From assembly GCA_021795235.1 (NCBI GenBank), contig JAJYPP010000021.1, positions 1-48,368 of the forward strand: a DNA stretch of 48,368 nucleotides, given 5' to 3'. A model generated the notes under the pieces. The model was given only the letters and a program-made list of their open reading frames with translations. It was not told where the DNA came from and made no database searches. The DNA is from a bacterium. Lineage in GTDB: Bacteria > Chloroflexota > Dormibacteria > Aeolococcales > Bog-877. Below, one piece after another: positions 25,696 through 35,186 of this stretch. Position numbers and translations under genes: made by a program. The number at the start of each line of letters is the position of its first letter. Position 1 is the stretch's first letter.

Positions 25696-26708
25696 AGCCA
25701 TTGACCCTGATCCTGGAGGTGATCGGCGCACTGGGCATATTCGGTGCGGTGGTGGCGATAGGGCTCGCCCGCACCCGCAGCCGGGTGGCCGACCTCGACG
25801 CTCGGGTGCAGCGTTTTGCCGAGGCCGGGGCCGGCCTGGTCATCAACCTTCCCCACGCCGAAGACGAGGGCGAGGCCGAGTCCGGCTCCGGCCCCTTGAG
25901 CTCGCTGTTGCGGCGTTTCCGGGGCCGCCAGAGCGCGGCGGCATCGGCCACCCAACGCAATCGGAGCGTCAAGCTCATGGACTCGCTGGCGCGAGCCGAC
26001 GTGAAGCTGCGGCCCAGGGAGTGGTATCTGATCCGGGCGGGCTCGGTCTTAGGGCTTGCCCTGATCGGCTTCGCGGTGTATCGCAGCCTGATCTTTGCCC
26101 TCATCCTGGGAGCCGTCGGGCTGGTCGCACCGCCGCTGGCGCTGCGCTTCCGGGAGCGCCGCCGCTTGCGTGCGTTCAGCGACCAGCTGGGCGACGTGCT
26201 CATCCTGCTCAGCAACGGGCTCAAGGCCGGCTTCAGCTTCCCGCAGGCGATGGCCAGCATCGCCAGGTCCGCGAATCCGCCAGTCGCCGAGGAGTTCGCC
26301 AGGGCCAGCAGGGAGATCCAGTTGGGGATCACCCCCGACGACGCCCTGGCCCACATGGTGACCAGGATCCGTTCCGAGGACCTGGACCTGGTGGTGACCG
26401 CGGTCGGCATCCAGCGGGTGGTGGGCGGTAATCTCGCCGAGATCCTGGACAACATCGCCTTCACGATCAGGGAGCGGATCCGGATCAAGGGCGAGGTCCA
26501 CACCCTGACCGCCCAGGCTCGAGCCTCCGGCTACATCATCACCGGCCTGCCCATCGCCCTGGCGCTGATCTTGCAGGCGATCAACCCCACCTACATCGCT
26601 CCCCTGCTGAACTTCAAGGGACCAGGGCCTTACATCCTCATCGGCTGCGGGCTCTCGATCGCCTTTGCCTTCTACGTGATGCAGCGCATCGCCAACATCG
26701 AGGTCTGA
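25692..26708 (+). CDS. tadB: TadB pilus assembly inner-membrane platform protein
   Basis: 338 aa from GTG 25692, overlapping cpaF by 4 bases. An N-terminal helix (about 5-26), an acidic linker, a helix pair near residues 115-155, the T2SSF cytoplasmic domain (FSDQLGDVLILLSNGLKAGF, then SFPQAMASIA and VVGGNLAEILDNIAFTIRER) and two C-terminal helices. This is the GspF-type platform that contacts the CpaF ATPase. Length and topology are normal for TadB. Confidence 0.92.
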   Translation: MKPLTLILEVIGALGIFGAVVAIGLARTRSRVADLDARVQRFAEAGAGLVINLPHAEDEGEAESGSGPLSSLLRRFRGRQSAAASATQRNRSVKLMDSLARADVKLRPREWYLIRAGSVLGLALIGFAVYRSLIFALILGAVGLVAPPLALRFRERRRLRAFSDQLGDVLILLSNGLKAGFSFPQAMASIARSANPPVAEEFARASREIQLGITPDDALAHMVTRIRSEDLDLVVTAVGIQRVVGGNLAEILDNIAFTIRERIRIKGEVHTLTAQARASGYIITGLPIALALILQAINPTYIAPLLNFKGPGPYILIGCGLSIAFAFYVMQRIANIEV

Positions 26709-26711
26709 TCC

Positions 26712-27635
26712 ATGTCTCCAGAAGCGATCGTCGTCGGAGCCCTGGCCGCCGTAGCCATCTTCCTGGTGGTGGTCGGTGTCGGCGTTCGCAGGACCCCTCA
26801 GGTGGACCTCCTGGATGCGCGCCTGGCGGTCTATGACGCCCCCGACGACAACACCAAGTCCCTCCAGGAGCTCGAGCTCAGCCAGCCCTTCGGGGACCGC
26901 TTCATCAAGCCCTTCCTTGATCGCCTGGGGCGCCGGGTGGCCGGCCTGCAGCCGAAGGGCCAAGCGCAGAAGCTGCAGATCATGATCGATCTGGCCGGCC
27001 GGCCCCTGGGGCTGACGGCATCGAGCCTGATCGCGGCCCAGATCGTGCTCGCCGTGGCCCTCGGGCTGGCGTGTCTCGGGCTGACGGCGTTGCTGGGGCT
27101 GCCGGTCCTGCTGGGGCTGGTCTTCGGGGTCGTCGCAGGCTACATCGGGCCCCAGTACTACCTGAAGCGGATCGTCAAGGCCCGCCAGAAGGAGATCAGC
27201 CTGGCCCTGCCCAACAGCCTCGACCTCCTCTGCATCAGCGTGGAGGCCGGTCTCGGCTTCGATGCCGCGCTCACCCGGGTGGTGGAGAAGTTCGACAACG
27301 CTCTCTCCCGGGAGTTCTCCTTCGTGCTCAACGAGATCCGCCTCGGCCGGCCCCGCCAGGAGGCGATGCAGGAGCTGGGCAAGCGCTCGGGGGTTCCCGA
27401 GTTGAACGCGTTCATTCAGGCGCTCATCCAGTCGGATCAGCTGGGAGTCGGAATCGCCAAAGTCCTGCGCATCCAGTCCGACGAGCTGCGCCGGAGGCGG
27501 CGCCAGAAGGCCGAGGCCAAGGCCCAGCAGGCGAGCCTCAAGATGCTGTTTCCGATGGTGGGGTGCATCTTCCCCTCCTTGTTCGTGATCCTGCTGGGGC
27601 CGGCCGCGGTACACCTGCTCTTCCATGTCAACTGA
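26712..27635 (+). CDS. tadC: TadC pilus assembly inner-membrane platform protein
   Basis: 307 aa, ATG 26712, 3 nt after tadB. It has the same T2SSF domain as TadB but shorter: ALPNSLDLLCISVEAGLGFD, then FSFVLNEIRLGRPRQEAM and ALIQSDQLGVGIAKVLRIQS. Helices lie near residues 5-22, 97-120, 122-140 and 280-305. TadB and TadC are thought to act as a heteromeric platform. It overlaps the DUF192 gene by 11 bases. Confidence 0.92.
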   Translation: MSPEAIVVGALAAVAIFLVVVGVGVRRTPQVDLLDARLAVYDAPDDNTKSLQELELSQPFGDRFIKPFLDRLGRRVAGLQPKGQAQKLQIMIDLAGRPLGLTASSLIAAQIVLAVALGLACLGLTALLGLPVLLGLVFGVVAGYIGPQYYLKRIVKARQKEISLALPNSLDLLCISVEAGLGFDAALTRVVEKFDNALSREFSFVLNEIRLGRPRQEAMQELGKRSGVPELNAFIQALIQSDQLGVGIAKVLRIQSDELRRRRRQKAEAKAQQASLKMLFPMVGCIFPSLFVILLGPAAVHLLFHVN

Positions 27636-28110
27636 GGTGCTGCACGTGCTACGGTCGCGGGCGGCGCAGCCACAGATCGTGGAGGCGCGGATCGGAGAGG
27701 GCCCGGTCGTGGTCGGCAGAGTCCGGGTGGCCAGGAGCCTGTGGTCGCGCTTCCTGGGGCTCATGGGGCGCGACTACCTGGACCGAGACGAGGGCCTGTG
27801 GCTGGTTCCCTGCCGGAGCATCCACATGTTCTTCATGCGCACGGCCATCGACCTGGCGTTCTTGGACCGGAGTGGATTGGTCGTGAGGACGGTTCCCAAG
27901 ATGCGGCCCTGGTCTCTGCGTCCGATCTCAGTCACAATCTTCCCCGTGCGCGGAGCACACTCAACACTGGAGCTGGCGTCAGGAACCTTGGAGCGGGTGG
28001 GCATCGAGCGCGGTGTCCGCCTGAGCTTCCACCCGGCAAGCGCCCGCGATCCGCAAGCCGAAGCCAGGGGGGGCGCCCGTGGCGCAACCCTCACCGGAGC
28101 AGGAGAGTAG
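27625..28110 (+). CDS. DUF192 family protein
   Basis: 161 aa. Core signature: VARSLWSRFLGLMGR, then GLWLVPCRSIHMFFMRTAID and LAFLDRSGLVVRTVPKMRPW, with ELASGTLERVGIERGVRL near the C-terminus. DUF192 proteins are small beta-rich proteins often exported or linked to envelope functions. No activity is established, and no signal peptide is seen here. It overlaps tadC by 11 bases and ends 4 nt before the second cpaF, so it is embedded in the pilus operon and probably acts in pilus assembly or anchoring (inference). Confidence 0.85.
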   Translation: MSTEVLHVLRSRAAQPQIVEARIGEGPVVVGRVRVARSLWSRFLGLMGRDYLDRDEGLWLVPCRSIHMFFMRTAIDLAFLDRSGLVVRTVPKMRPWSLRPISVTIFPVRGAHSTLELASGTLERVGIERGVRLSFHPASARDPQAEARGGARGATLTGAGE

Positions 28111-28114
28111 GTCC

Positions 28115-29305
28115 ATGGCCATCACCCAACCCGAATCCCCGACCACCGATCAAGAGGGATACCTGCAGGCCCTTGGCCCCTTGCGCATCCTGCTCGAGGA
28201 CGACAACCTGACCGAGATCATGGTGGTGGGGCCGGACATGGTCTATGTGGAGGCCCACGGCCGGATCGTCCTGACCGATGTGCGTTTCAAGGACACCGAC
28301 CATCTGCTCAACGTGATCGACCTGATCGTCTCGGCCGTGGGCCGCCGCATCGACGCCCGCCAGCCGTTGTGCGACGCGCGCCTGCTGGACGGCTCCCGGG
28401 TCAACGCGGTGGTACCCCCGGTCGCCATCGATGGGCCGATTCTCACGATAAGGAAGTTCGCCAAGGAGAGGATGCGGGTCACCGACCTGATCCACTTCGG
28501 AACTCTGAGCGAGGCGGCGGCCTCGTTCCTGCAGGCCTGCGTGCTGGCCCGGGCCAACATTCTCATCTCGGGCGGCACCGGCGCCGGCAAGACGACCCTG
28601 CTCAACATCTGCTCGGGCTTCATCCCTCCGGATGAGCGCATCGTCACCGTGGAGGACGCGGCCGAGCTGCAACTGCACCAGGAGCATGTGTGTCGTCTGG
28701 AGTCTCGTCCCCCGGACGTGCGCGGCGACGGCAGGATCGGGATCCGGGAGCTGGTCATCAACTCCTTGCGGATGCGGCCGGACCGGATCATCGTGGGGGA
28801 GGTGCGTGGAGGCGAGGCTCTGGACATGCTGCAGGCGATGAACACCGGCCACGACGGTTCCATGACCACCGTCCACGCCAACACCCCTCGCGACAGCCTG
28901 TCGCGGCTCGAGACCCAGGTGCTGATGGGCGGGATCGAGCTTCCGACGAAGGCCATCCGCCAGCAGATCGCGTCCGCGATCAACATCGTTGTGCAGCTGA
29001 ACCGGCTTCGCGACGGCAGCCGCAAGATCACTGCGATCAGCGAGGTGCTGGGCATGGAGGGGGACACCATCACCATGCAGGACATCTTCCTGATGCAGGC
29101 GGAGGGCGCCGACAAGGAGGGGAACCTCAAGAGTGAGATGGTCCTGACCGGGGTGAGGCCCCAGATCCTGGACCGCCTCTTCGACATGGGCCTGCCGCTG
29201 CCAACGGAGATCTCCCGGCTGTTCCCTGACCGGCGCGCGGATCAGGTGTCGGCGGTCAAACTTCCCAACCCACCGCCGGGGCCGCTGCAGCGCCGGCTTG
29301 GCTAG
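28115..29305 (+). CDS. Second TadA/CpaF-type ATPase, short form
   Basis: 396 aa from ATG 28115 (the frame is open to GTG 28079, inside the DUF192 gene). It lacks the 90-residue extension and most of the helical N-terminus of the first copy. LLEDDNLTEIMVVGPDMVYV begins at about residue 26. Walker A GGTGAGKT at 153-160, the Asp box VTVEDAAELQL, Walker [21 protein letters not shown] and TGHDGSMTTVHANT are all intact, so it should be active. Two CpaF-type motors in one locus could drive extension and retraction, or serve two substrate sets. Which one is not decidable here. Confidence 0.9.
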   Translation: MAITQPESPTTDQEGYLQALGPLRILLEDDNLTEIMVVGPDMVYVEAHGRIVLTDVRFKDTDHLLNVIDLIVSAVGRRIDARQPLCDARLLDGSRVNAVVPPVAIDGPILTIRKFAKERMRVTDLIHFGTLSEAAASFLQACVLARANILISGGTGAGKTTLLNICSGFIPPDERIVTVEDAAELQLHQEHVCRLESRPPDVRGDGRIGIRELVINSLRMRPDRIIVGEVRGGEALDMLQAMNTGHDGSMTTVHANTPRDSLSRLETQVLMGGIELPTKAIRQQIASAINIVVQLNRLRDGSRKITAISEVLGMEGDTITMQDIFLMQAEGADKEGNLKSEMVLTGVRPQILDRLFDMGLPLPTEISRLFPDRRADQVSAVKLPNPPPGPLQRRLG

Positions 29306-30173
29306 GGTGGGCGCCGGAGTTCGCTCGGCACTCCTTCGTCCGCTCGGGCTTGGGGTCACCCTCGCCTTGGTGTGCCTGGGTGCCACCGCCATGGCGGCCG
29401 CGACCCCGGTCGCGGCCCTGACCGGGAACTCCACCCCCTACGACGGCCAGCTGTTCTCCTTGACCAATCAGGACCGCGCCAGCAACGGGCTGGCGGCCCT
29501 GTCCAGCAACACGACCCTGGCGGAGATCGCCCAGAGCCGTCCCTACTACGGCTGCAGCGTGTCGCCCATCTATGGCAGGGCCGCGGACATGCTGACCCGA
29601 GACTACTTCGCGCATCAGATCCCCGGCTGCAGCGCGGATGGGGGCTACGTCTGGCCGATCATGACCGCCGACGGTGTGAATTGGCGGTCCGCCGGGGAGA
29701 ACATCGGCTGGAACAGCGGATACTCCGATCCCGCGACCGAGGTCAACACCGCCTTCATGAACTCCGCCCCCCACCGGGCCAACATTCTGGGCGACTACAA
29801 TCAGCTGGGCGTGGGATCCTGGTACACGGCTGGGCACTGGAACTACCCCGGCTCAGGCAGCAGCGGGTTCTCGGATGTCTACATGTTCGCGCAGGAGTTC
29901 GCCCTGGTGGCGGCGTCAGCGCCGCCACCGCCGCCAAAGCCGAAGCCGACTCCCAGCTCCTCAGGCGGCTCGCACTCAACTCCCGCACCCTCCCCGAAGC
30001 CCACCGCCAGCCCGACCGCGGCGGCCACCGCCAAGCCCACCCCGACTCCCAGCGCCACCCCGAGTCCCAAGCTCAGGCCTTCCCGAGGAGTGGCCTCCGA
30101 GTTTCCACAGACCTCGCAGGGGCTGCTTTCCAGCACCATTGAGCAGGTGATCAGCGGGTACCTGGATGAGTGA
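29298..30173 (+). CDS. Secreted CAP/SCP-domain protein with Pro-rich tail
   Basis: 291 aa from TTG 29298, overlapping cpaF by 8 bases. Residues 1-40 form a signal peptide (Arg near the start, LGLGVTLALVCLGATAMAAA, then Ala-rich cleavage region). The CAP domain spans about 48-200: LFSLTNQDRASNGLAAL, DYFAHQIPGC, SAGENIGWNSGY and FMNSAPHRANILGDYNQLGVG, including the His/Glu set of the family. Residues 205-260 are Pro/Ser/Thr/Ala-rich, as in wall-spanning linkers, and the last 30 have no clear fold. Probably a cell-surface protein working with or delivered alongside the pilus (inference). Confidence 0.85.
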   Translation: MARVGAGVRSALLRPLGLGVTLALVCLGATAMAAATPVAALTGNSTPYDGQLFSLTNQDRASNGLAALSSNTTLAEIAQSRPYYGCSVSPIYGRAADMLTRDYFAHQIPGCSADGGYVWPIMTADGVNWRSAGENIGWNSGYSDPATEVNTAFMNSAPHRANILGDYNQLGVGSWYTAGHWNYPGSGSSGFSDVYMFAQEFALVAASAPPPPPKPKPTPSSSGGSHSTPAPSPKPTASPTAAATAKPTPTPSATPSPKLRPSRGVASEFPQTSQGLLSSTIEQVISGYLDE

Positions 30174-30975
30174 CGAGGAAGGGGGGCGGCGAGAAAGTGG
30201 GTCCGAGGTCGTCCTGGAGGCGAAGGACATCCACAAGAGCTACGCCGTTAGCCGAACGCCGCGCGAGGTCGTCGGTGGCGTCTCGCTGACGGTGCGGGCC
30301 GGGGATCTGGTCGCGGTGATGGGGCCGAGTGGCTGTGGCAAGTCGACTCTCCTCCACGTGCTGGGGGGGCTCACCACTCCCGACCAGGGCTCGGTCAGGA
30401 TCCAGGACACCGACCTGTACGGGCTCTCGGACCGGGATCTGGCCGCCTTCCGCCGCCGCAACATCGGCTTCGTCTTCCAGTTCTTCAACCTCCTGCCCAG
30501 CCTGACCGCCGCCGAGAACGTGATGCTCCCCTACAGCTTGGAACGAGAGCGGGTATGGCCGATGCGTGGGCTGGGCCGCGACCGCGACGCCAGAGCCAGG
30601 GCCGACGCCGTGATGACCATGCTGGGGCTCAGGGGGCTGCAGGGGCATCGTCCTGATGAGATCGCCGGCGGCGAGCAGCAGCGGGTAGCGGTGGCGCGAG
30701 CCTTGGTGACCGATCCCGCCATCATCCTGGCGGACGAGCCCACCGGCACCCTCGACTACCATTCGGGGCGCAGCGTCCTGGAGCTCCTGCTGCGGCTCAG
30801 CCGCCAGGACGGCAGAACCATCGTCCTGGTCACCCACGACGTGCGCACCGCCGCCTACGCCGACCGGGTCGCGCTCATGCTTGACGGTCAGATCAAGGAG
30901 ACCGTCGAGCTGGGGAGGCGCAGCGTGCATGACACGGCGCCGCTCCTGGAGCGGCTGGCCGCGCACGGTCTCTGA
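30166..30975 (+). CDS. ABC transporter ATP-binding protein, MacB/LolD type
   Basis: 269 aa, ATG 30166, overlapping the CAP gene by 8 bases. Walker [10 protein letters not shown] at residues 53-61, Q-loop in [21 protein letters not shown] signature [15 protein letters not shown] (first residues differ from the usual LSGGQ), Walker [13 protein letters not shown] and the H-loop VTHDV. About 20 extra residues between the Q-loop and signature ([16 protein letters not shown]) form an insertion. It pairs with the FtsX-type permease downstream in a mechanotransmission exporter or lipoprotein-release system. Confidence 0.9.
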   Translation: MSDEEGGRRESGSEVVLEAKDIHKSYAVSRTPREVVGGVSLTVRAGDLVAVMGPSGCGKSTLLHVLGGLTTPDQGSVRIQDTDLYGLSDRDLAAFRRRNIGFVFQFFNLLPSLTAAENVMLPYSLERERVWPMRGLGRDRDARARADAVMTMLGLRGLQGHRPDEIAGGEQQRVAVARALVTDPAIILADEPTGTLDYHSGRSVLELLLRLSRQDGRTIVLVTHDVRTAAYADRVALMLDGQIKETVELGRRSVHDTAPLLERLAAHGL

Positions 30976-30993
30976 GCCCGAGGGCCGCCCTCC

Positions 30994-33501
30994 TTGATCC
31001 CTCTGCTTTGGCGGCGAGCGGCGACCGCGCGTTTGGTGCTGGCGGTGATCGCCCTAGGGCTCGGCGGAGGCGCGGTGCTGGGGATTCAGCTCGCGTCCGC
31101 CGCTCTCCGCAGCCAGTCGGAGCAGGCCGTCCAGGAGGCTGCCGGCGCGGCCCAGTTCGACATCGCGCCCTTCAGCCGGCCCGGCTTCACCTCGGCTGAG
31201 GTAGCGGCTGTCCGGCGGCTGCCGGCGGTCGCGAGAGTGTCCGCGCTGGTCCGCAAGCCGGACCTGGCGCGGCTTCCCAACGGTGGGTTCCGCCAGGTTG
31301 TGCTGATCGAGGTGGGTCGGGGTGGGGTCGCGCTGCGCCCCCTGCCCCTGTTGCGCGGTCGGGCACCGTCGGGACTCCTGCAGGTGGCCGTGAGTGAGTC
31401 CCTGAGCCCCGGGCTGGCCCTGGCCACCGGCCAGCAGGCTGCGGGAGCAGTCTCTCTGGGCCAGCGGCTGGCATTGACGGAGACCCATGGAATCCAGCAC
31501 TTCACGGTGGTGGGGGTGGTGGCGGCCGCGGCCCCGGGGGCGCCCTTCACCAGTGACGCGGTGTACGTCACCGCCGCCGCCGGAGCCAAGCTGTTCGGGT
31601 CAGGGCTCACGGTGTCGGACATCGCCGTCACCCTCCAGCCGGGAAGCACCCGGGCGCGGCTCACCTCCGAGCTCTCCCACATCCTTCCCACCGACTTCAC
31701 AGTCAGCAACCCCCGCTCGGTTCCCGGCGGCAACCCGGTCTCGGAGCTGCAGCCGCTCCTCGACGCCATGACAGCTCTGAGCCTGATGCTGGCGCTGGCC
31801 TTGATCTCGGCGACCCTGTCGTCTGTGGTCCTGGAAAGCAGGCGAGAGATCGGGCTGGTGCGTCTGGCGGGAGCCAGCAGGACCCTGATCTTCCGCAGCT
31901 TCGCCCGCGAGGCCTTGGCGGTGGCGGCATTGGGAGGGGCTCTGGGGGTCGGGGCGGGCTATCTGCTGGCCGCAGCCTTGGTCGCCGGGTCCAATCCTGC
32001 GGGGCAGAGGCCCGCCGCCGCAGTTCACTTCGATTGGCAGTGGACCCTCGGAGCGTTCCTGCTGGTGGTGGTCCTGGGGATGGTGGCGGCCATCGTTCCG
32101 GCGCTCGAGGCCGCCACGGTCGCGCCCCTGGACGCGGTGCGACCTCCGGTGCGGCGGCGGTCGAGATGGTTGCCCTGGGCGCTGCCCGCCATCGCCATCT
32201 CGGGCTTGGGCGCAGCGCTCGCCTTCACCGTGGGAGGCGGCGCGGGGGTGGTCCTGGGAGCGGTGCTGGCCTACACCGCGGTGGTCTTGGCTCTGGGCTT
32301 GGTGGGCTCCTTCCTGGTGACCACAATAGGCGCCTGGGTAGGGGCCGCCATGTCGGCCCCTGTCGCGGCGGTGGCGGCCCGCAGCCGCTCCCATCCCGGC
32401 CGCACCGCGCTGGCCCTGGGCAGCCTGTTCGTGACCGTCGCCACCGCGGCCGGACTGGCCGGTTTGTCGGCGTCCGCCCTGCAGTCGGGAGGTGTCTGGG
32501 TCAACCGGCTCTTCGTGGGCAACTACCTGATCGTGAGCCCCACCCCGCAGAGCTCTGCGATAGAGGGGCAGGTGGTGGCGGCCACCAAACAAGGACCCGG
32601 CCACCCCACCGTCGAGGCGGTGGCACCGGTCCGCTTCGTCACGGCCAGGGTCGGTCACGTCGCCGTCTCTCTGGCGGCCACCTCGCCCCAGGCATATCAG
32701 AGGACCGGGGCGTTGCAGTTCGTGCAGGGCTCCAGGCGGGCAGCCATGGCGGCCGTGGCCGCCGGCCGGTCCGTGGTTGTGCCCCTCCAGCTGGCCGGCG
32801 AGCTGAACCTCCACCTGGGGTCACGGCTGCGGGTGGCGACCAGCACAGGCGCAGCTGAGTTCACCGTCGCTGGGGTCGTCGGCCACACGCTGCCGGGCCC
32901 GTCGGGGATCGAGACCATCCTGGTGTCGCAGACGGCGGCGGTCCGCGACTTCGGCGGCCAGGCCGCCGGCTTCGACCTCCTCCAGCTGCAGGTCAGTGGT
33001 GCCCAGGCAGCCAGGTCGGTCGACCTCGCCGGCTTCAAGTACGGGATGGAGACGGAGAGCGTGGCTGCCGTTCGCTCTGGGGTGGACGCCGGGATCCAGC
33101 ACGACATCGCGGCCCTGGGCGCGCTCGCCCTGGTGGGAGTGGCCATAGCCATCCTGGCGGCGGTGAACACCGTGGTGCTGGAGACCAGGGAGGCGAGCCG
33201 AGATCTGGCTCTGCTCAGGGTTGTGGGCTTGAGTCGAGCCGCGGTCTCGCGGGCGGTGCTGGGCGAAGCCGTGGCGACGGCGCTGGTCGGTTGCGGCCTG
33301 GGAATAGCCGGTGGGGTGGGGCTGATCTGGCCCGAGGTAAGAGCCGCCTCGTCGCCTGCTCTGCCTCTGCCCTTCCAGATCTCCGGCTCAAGCCTCCTGC
33401 TCTTGGCGGGAGCAGCGGTCGCAGCCCTGATCCTGGGTGCCGTGATCCCCGCCCGCCAGCTGTCGAAGATCGATCCAATGGCAGCCCTGGCTGTCGAGTG
33501 A
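30994..33501 (+). CDS. ABC transporter permease, FtsX/MacB type (ten-helix form)
   Basis: 835 aa from TTG 30994, 18 nt after the ATPase. An N-terminal helix, an extracytoplasmic MacB-like domain (about residues 40-250), three FtsX helices with SSVVLESRREIGLVRLAGAS at the elbow, a central helix block, a second extracytoplasmic domain (about 490-700) and three more FtsX helices with NTVVLETREASRDLALLRVV. This duplicated layout is typical of large single-chain permeases in Actinobacteria and Chloroflexi. Cargo unknown. Its position after the pilus and CAP genes suggests envelope or lipoprotein export (inference). Confidence 0.88.
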   Translation: MIPLLWRRAATARLVLAVIALGLGGGAVLGIQLASAALRSQSEQAVQEAAGAAQFDIAPFSRPGFTSAEVAAVRRLPAVARVSALVRKPDLARLPNGGFRQVVLIEVGRGGVALRPLPLLRGRAPSGLLQVAVSESLSPGLALATGQQAAGAVSLGQRLALTETHGIQHFTVVGVVAAAAPGAPFTSDAVYVTAAAGAKLFGSGLTVSDIAVTLQPGSTRARLTSELSHILPTDFTVSNPRSVPGGNPVSELQPLLDAMTALSLMLALALISATLSSVVLESRREIGLVRLAGASRTLIFRSFAREALAVAALGGALGVGAGYLLAAALVAGSNPAGQRPAAAVHFDWQWTLGAFLLVVVLGMVAAIVPALEAATVAPLDAVRPPVRRRSRWLPWALPAIAISGLGAALAFTVGGGAGVVLGAVLAYTAVVLALGLVGSFLVTTIGAWVGAAMSAPVAAVAARSRSHPGRTALALGSLFVTVATAAGLAGLSASALQSGGVWVNRLFVGNYLIVSPTPQSSAIEGQVVAATKQGPGHPTVEAVAPVRFVTARVGHVAVSLAATSPQAYQRTGALQFVQGSRRAAMAAVAAGRSVVVPLQLAGELNLHLGSRLRVATSTGAAEFTVAGVVGHTLPGPSGIETILVSQTAAVRDFGGQAAGFDLLQLQVSGAQAARSVDLAGFKYGMETESVAAVRSGVDAGIQHDIAALGALALVGVAIAILAAVNTVVLETREASRDLALLRVVGLSRAAVSRAVLGEAVATALVGCGLGIAGGVGLIWPEVRAASSPALPLPFQISGSSLLLLAGAAVAALILGAVIPARQLSKIDPMAALAVE

Positions 33502-33508
33502 GCTCCCC

Positions 33509-34987
33509 TTGAGCTCTTCTGGTCCGGACCCCAAGAAGCTCGAAGAACTGCTCGACCGCCGCAGCCGTCGCCTGCGCGCGCTGGTGTTGCTTCTGACCAT
33601 GGGAATAAGCGTCGGGGTCGCAATTTACGCCGTCACCAGATTCGTGCCGCCGCGCCCGTACGGGCTGGCCGAGGACTTCCGGGTCTTCTTCGCCGCCGCC
33701 AAGCTCCTGGCCGGCGGGGGTAATCCCTACCATCTGGGAGCCCTGCAGGCGGTGGAGCAGGCGGCTCAGCACTACCCGCCTCACGGTCTGCAGCCGATTC
33801 TGGATCGCTTCGCCTACCTTCCTGTGGCGGCGACCCTGCTGGGCCCGCTCACCATTCTCGGCTTCTGGCCCAGTTACATCGTGTTCACCGCCATTGGGCT
33901 GGTGGCGCTGCTGGTCGTGACCGCGTTCCTGGCAAGGGATCTGGGGTGGCGCCGCGTCGGAACCATGGAGCTTGGGGTGGTGGCCTGCTGGATCGTCGTC
34001 CTGGGATTCTCAGCGGGCCAGTTCGACGCTCTGATGTTCGCCGCGCTGGGAGGGGCGATGCTGCTGGCCTGGCACGACCGACCCCTGCCGGCGGGACTGG
34101 TCCTAGGGCTGGTCTGGATCAAGCCGGACCTGCTGTGGCCCGCCCCCATATTCCTATTCCTGGCGCTGCTGAACCGCCGCGCTCAGGCATTCTGGTTCGC
34201 GGGCGGCTTCGCCGCCACCAGCGTCCTGTGTCTGAGCCTGCACGCCAACCTCCTGCCCGCATGGTGGGTGGCGTTGCGGGGCTTCGCTGCCAGCGTTGCC
34301 GGCGGGCAACCGGATCTCGCGGGCCTGCCCGGCCTGCTCGGGGCCGCCCCGAAGAGTTGGGGCTTGGGAGCGGGCATGGGGGCTCTGGGCACCTTTTTCG
34401 TGGTCGCCGTGGCGCTGGTCTCCATGGGCGTCTTTTCGGTGTGGATGATGACCTCCTCCGACTGGAGGAGGGTGAGCGCCGTGGGCCGGATCGCCTGGGG
34501 CGTCGGCCTGCCCGTGGCCATCTGGTTGGCGGCGACCCCATACGCCCATCCCAACGACGACGTCCTGCTCCTCCCGCTGTTCATGCTTACGGTGGGGCGC
34601 GACGCCCGTCGGGTGCACGGCCTAGGGCTCGGGCTGGCGCTGCTGGTGCTGGTCTGGTTCCTGCTCATCTGGCCATTGGGAGTCATCCCGTGGCCGGTGG
34701 GTCTTCTGGCGCTGGCAGGCCTTGCCGTGGTGCTCTGGCGACGGCGGACCGACGTGCGCCTGACCGGGTTCGGCGCCGGTCTCTGCCTCCTGGCCCTGGC
34801 GACCCTGCCCGTCGTCTGGCCATTCCACGTGCTCCGGGTCGGCCTGACCCCGGTCGCGGTCCTCCTGCTGGTGGTCGAGGGTGCCCGGACGTGCTGGATG
34901 GAAGTTGGAGGAGCGGGGACCGGCCCCGCCTATGTTGTGGAGCAGCAGGGGACTCCGGAGGCCGCCTCCGCCGCCGCAGGGGGATAA
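33509..34987 (+). CDS. GT87-like (DUF2029) polytopic membrane glycosyltransferase
   Basis: 492 aa from TTG 33509, 7 nt after the permease. About eleven transmembrane helices. The first loop has EDFRVFFAAAKLLAGGGNPY, the acidic-plus-GNPY pattern of GT87 enzymes, and RFAYLPVAATLLGPLTILGF follows. GLVLGLVWIKPDLLWPAPIF is the family's (L/W)KPxxxxP helix, and TPYAHPNDDVLLLPLFML the late helix with His/Asp. It is a paralogue-level relative of the protein at 15173. It may glycosylate pilin or a wall polymer, but only its position in the operon suggests this. Confidence 0.75.
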   Translation: MSSSGPDPKKLEELLDRRSRRLRALVLLLTMGISVGVAIYAVTRFVPPRPYGLAEDFRVFFAAAKLLAGGGNPYHLGALQAVEQAAQHYPPHGLQPILDRFAYLPVAATLLGPLTILGFWPSYIVFTAIGLVALLVVTAFLARDLGWRRVGTMELGVVACWIVVLGFSAGQFDALMFAALGGAMLLAWHDRPLPAGLVLGLVWIKPDLLWPAPIFLFLALLNRRAQAFWFAGGFAATSVLCLSLHANLLPAWWVALRGFAASVAGGQPDLAGLPGLLGAAPKSWGLGAGMGALGTFFVVAVALVSMGVFSVWMMTSSDWRRVSAVGRIAWGVGLPVAIWLAATPYAHPNDDVLLLPLFMLTVGRDARRVHGLGLGLALLVLVWFLLIWPLGVIPWPVGLLALAGLAVVLWRRRTDVRLTGFGAGLCLLALATLPVVWPFHVLRVGLTPVAVLLLVVEGARTCWMEVGGAGTGPAYVVEQQGTPEAASAAAGG

Positions 34988-34988
34988 T
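34983..34988 (+). promoter_or_regulatory. -10-like GATAAT ahead of the secA leader ORF
   Basis: GATAAT overlaps the stop of the GT87-like gene and ends 7 nt before ATG 34996, matching the leaderless spacing seen elsewhere in the window. It would give secA a promoter of its own. Confidence 0.35.
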
Positions 34989-34995
34989 CGGGGCG

Positions 34996-35186
34996 ATGTG
35001 GGTAGTGGCCGGCGAACACGACGCGTGCGACCGCGCATCGTCTGGGGCCGAGTCGATCCCGGATGGCAGCTGGGGGCGGCAGGCGGCTTTGAGAACCCGT
35101 CAGGATCTCGAGCTGGATGATGTCGGCTCCCAGCCGGGACCTTGCCTGGAGCCATATCACCTTCTCCCGGTGGCGGAGCGGCCCTG

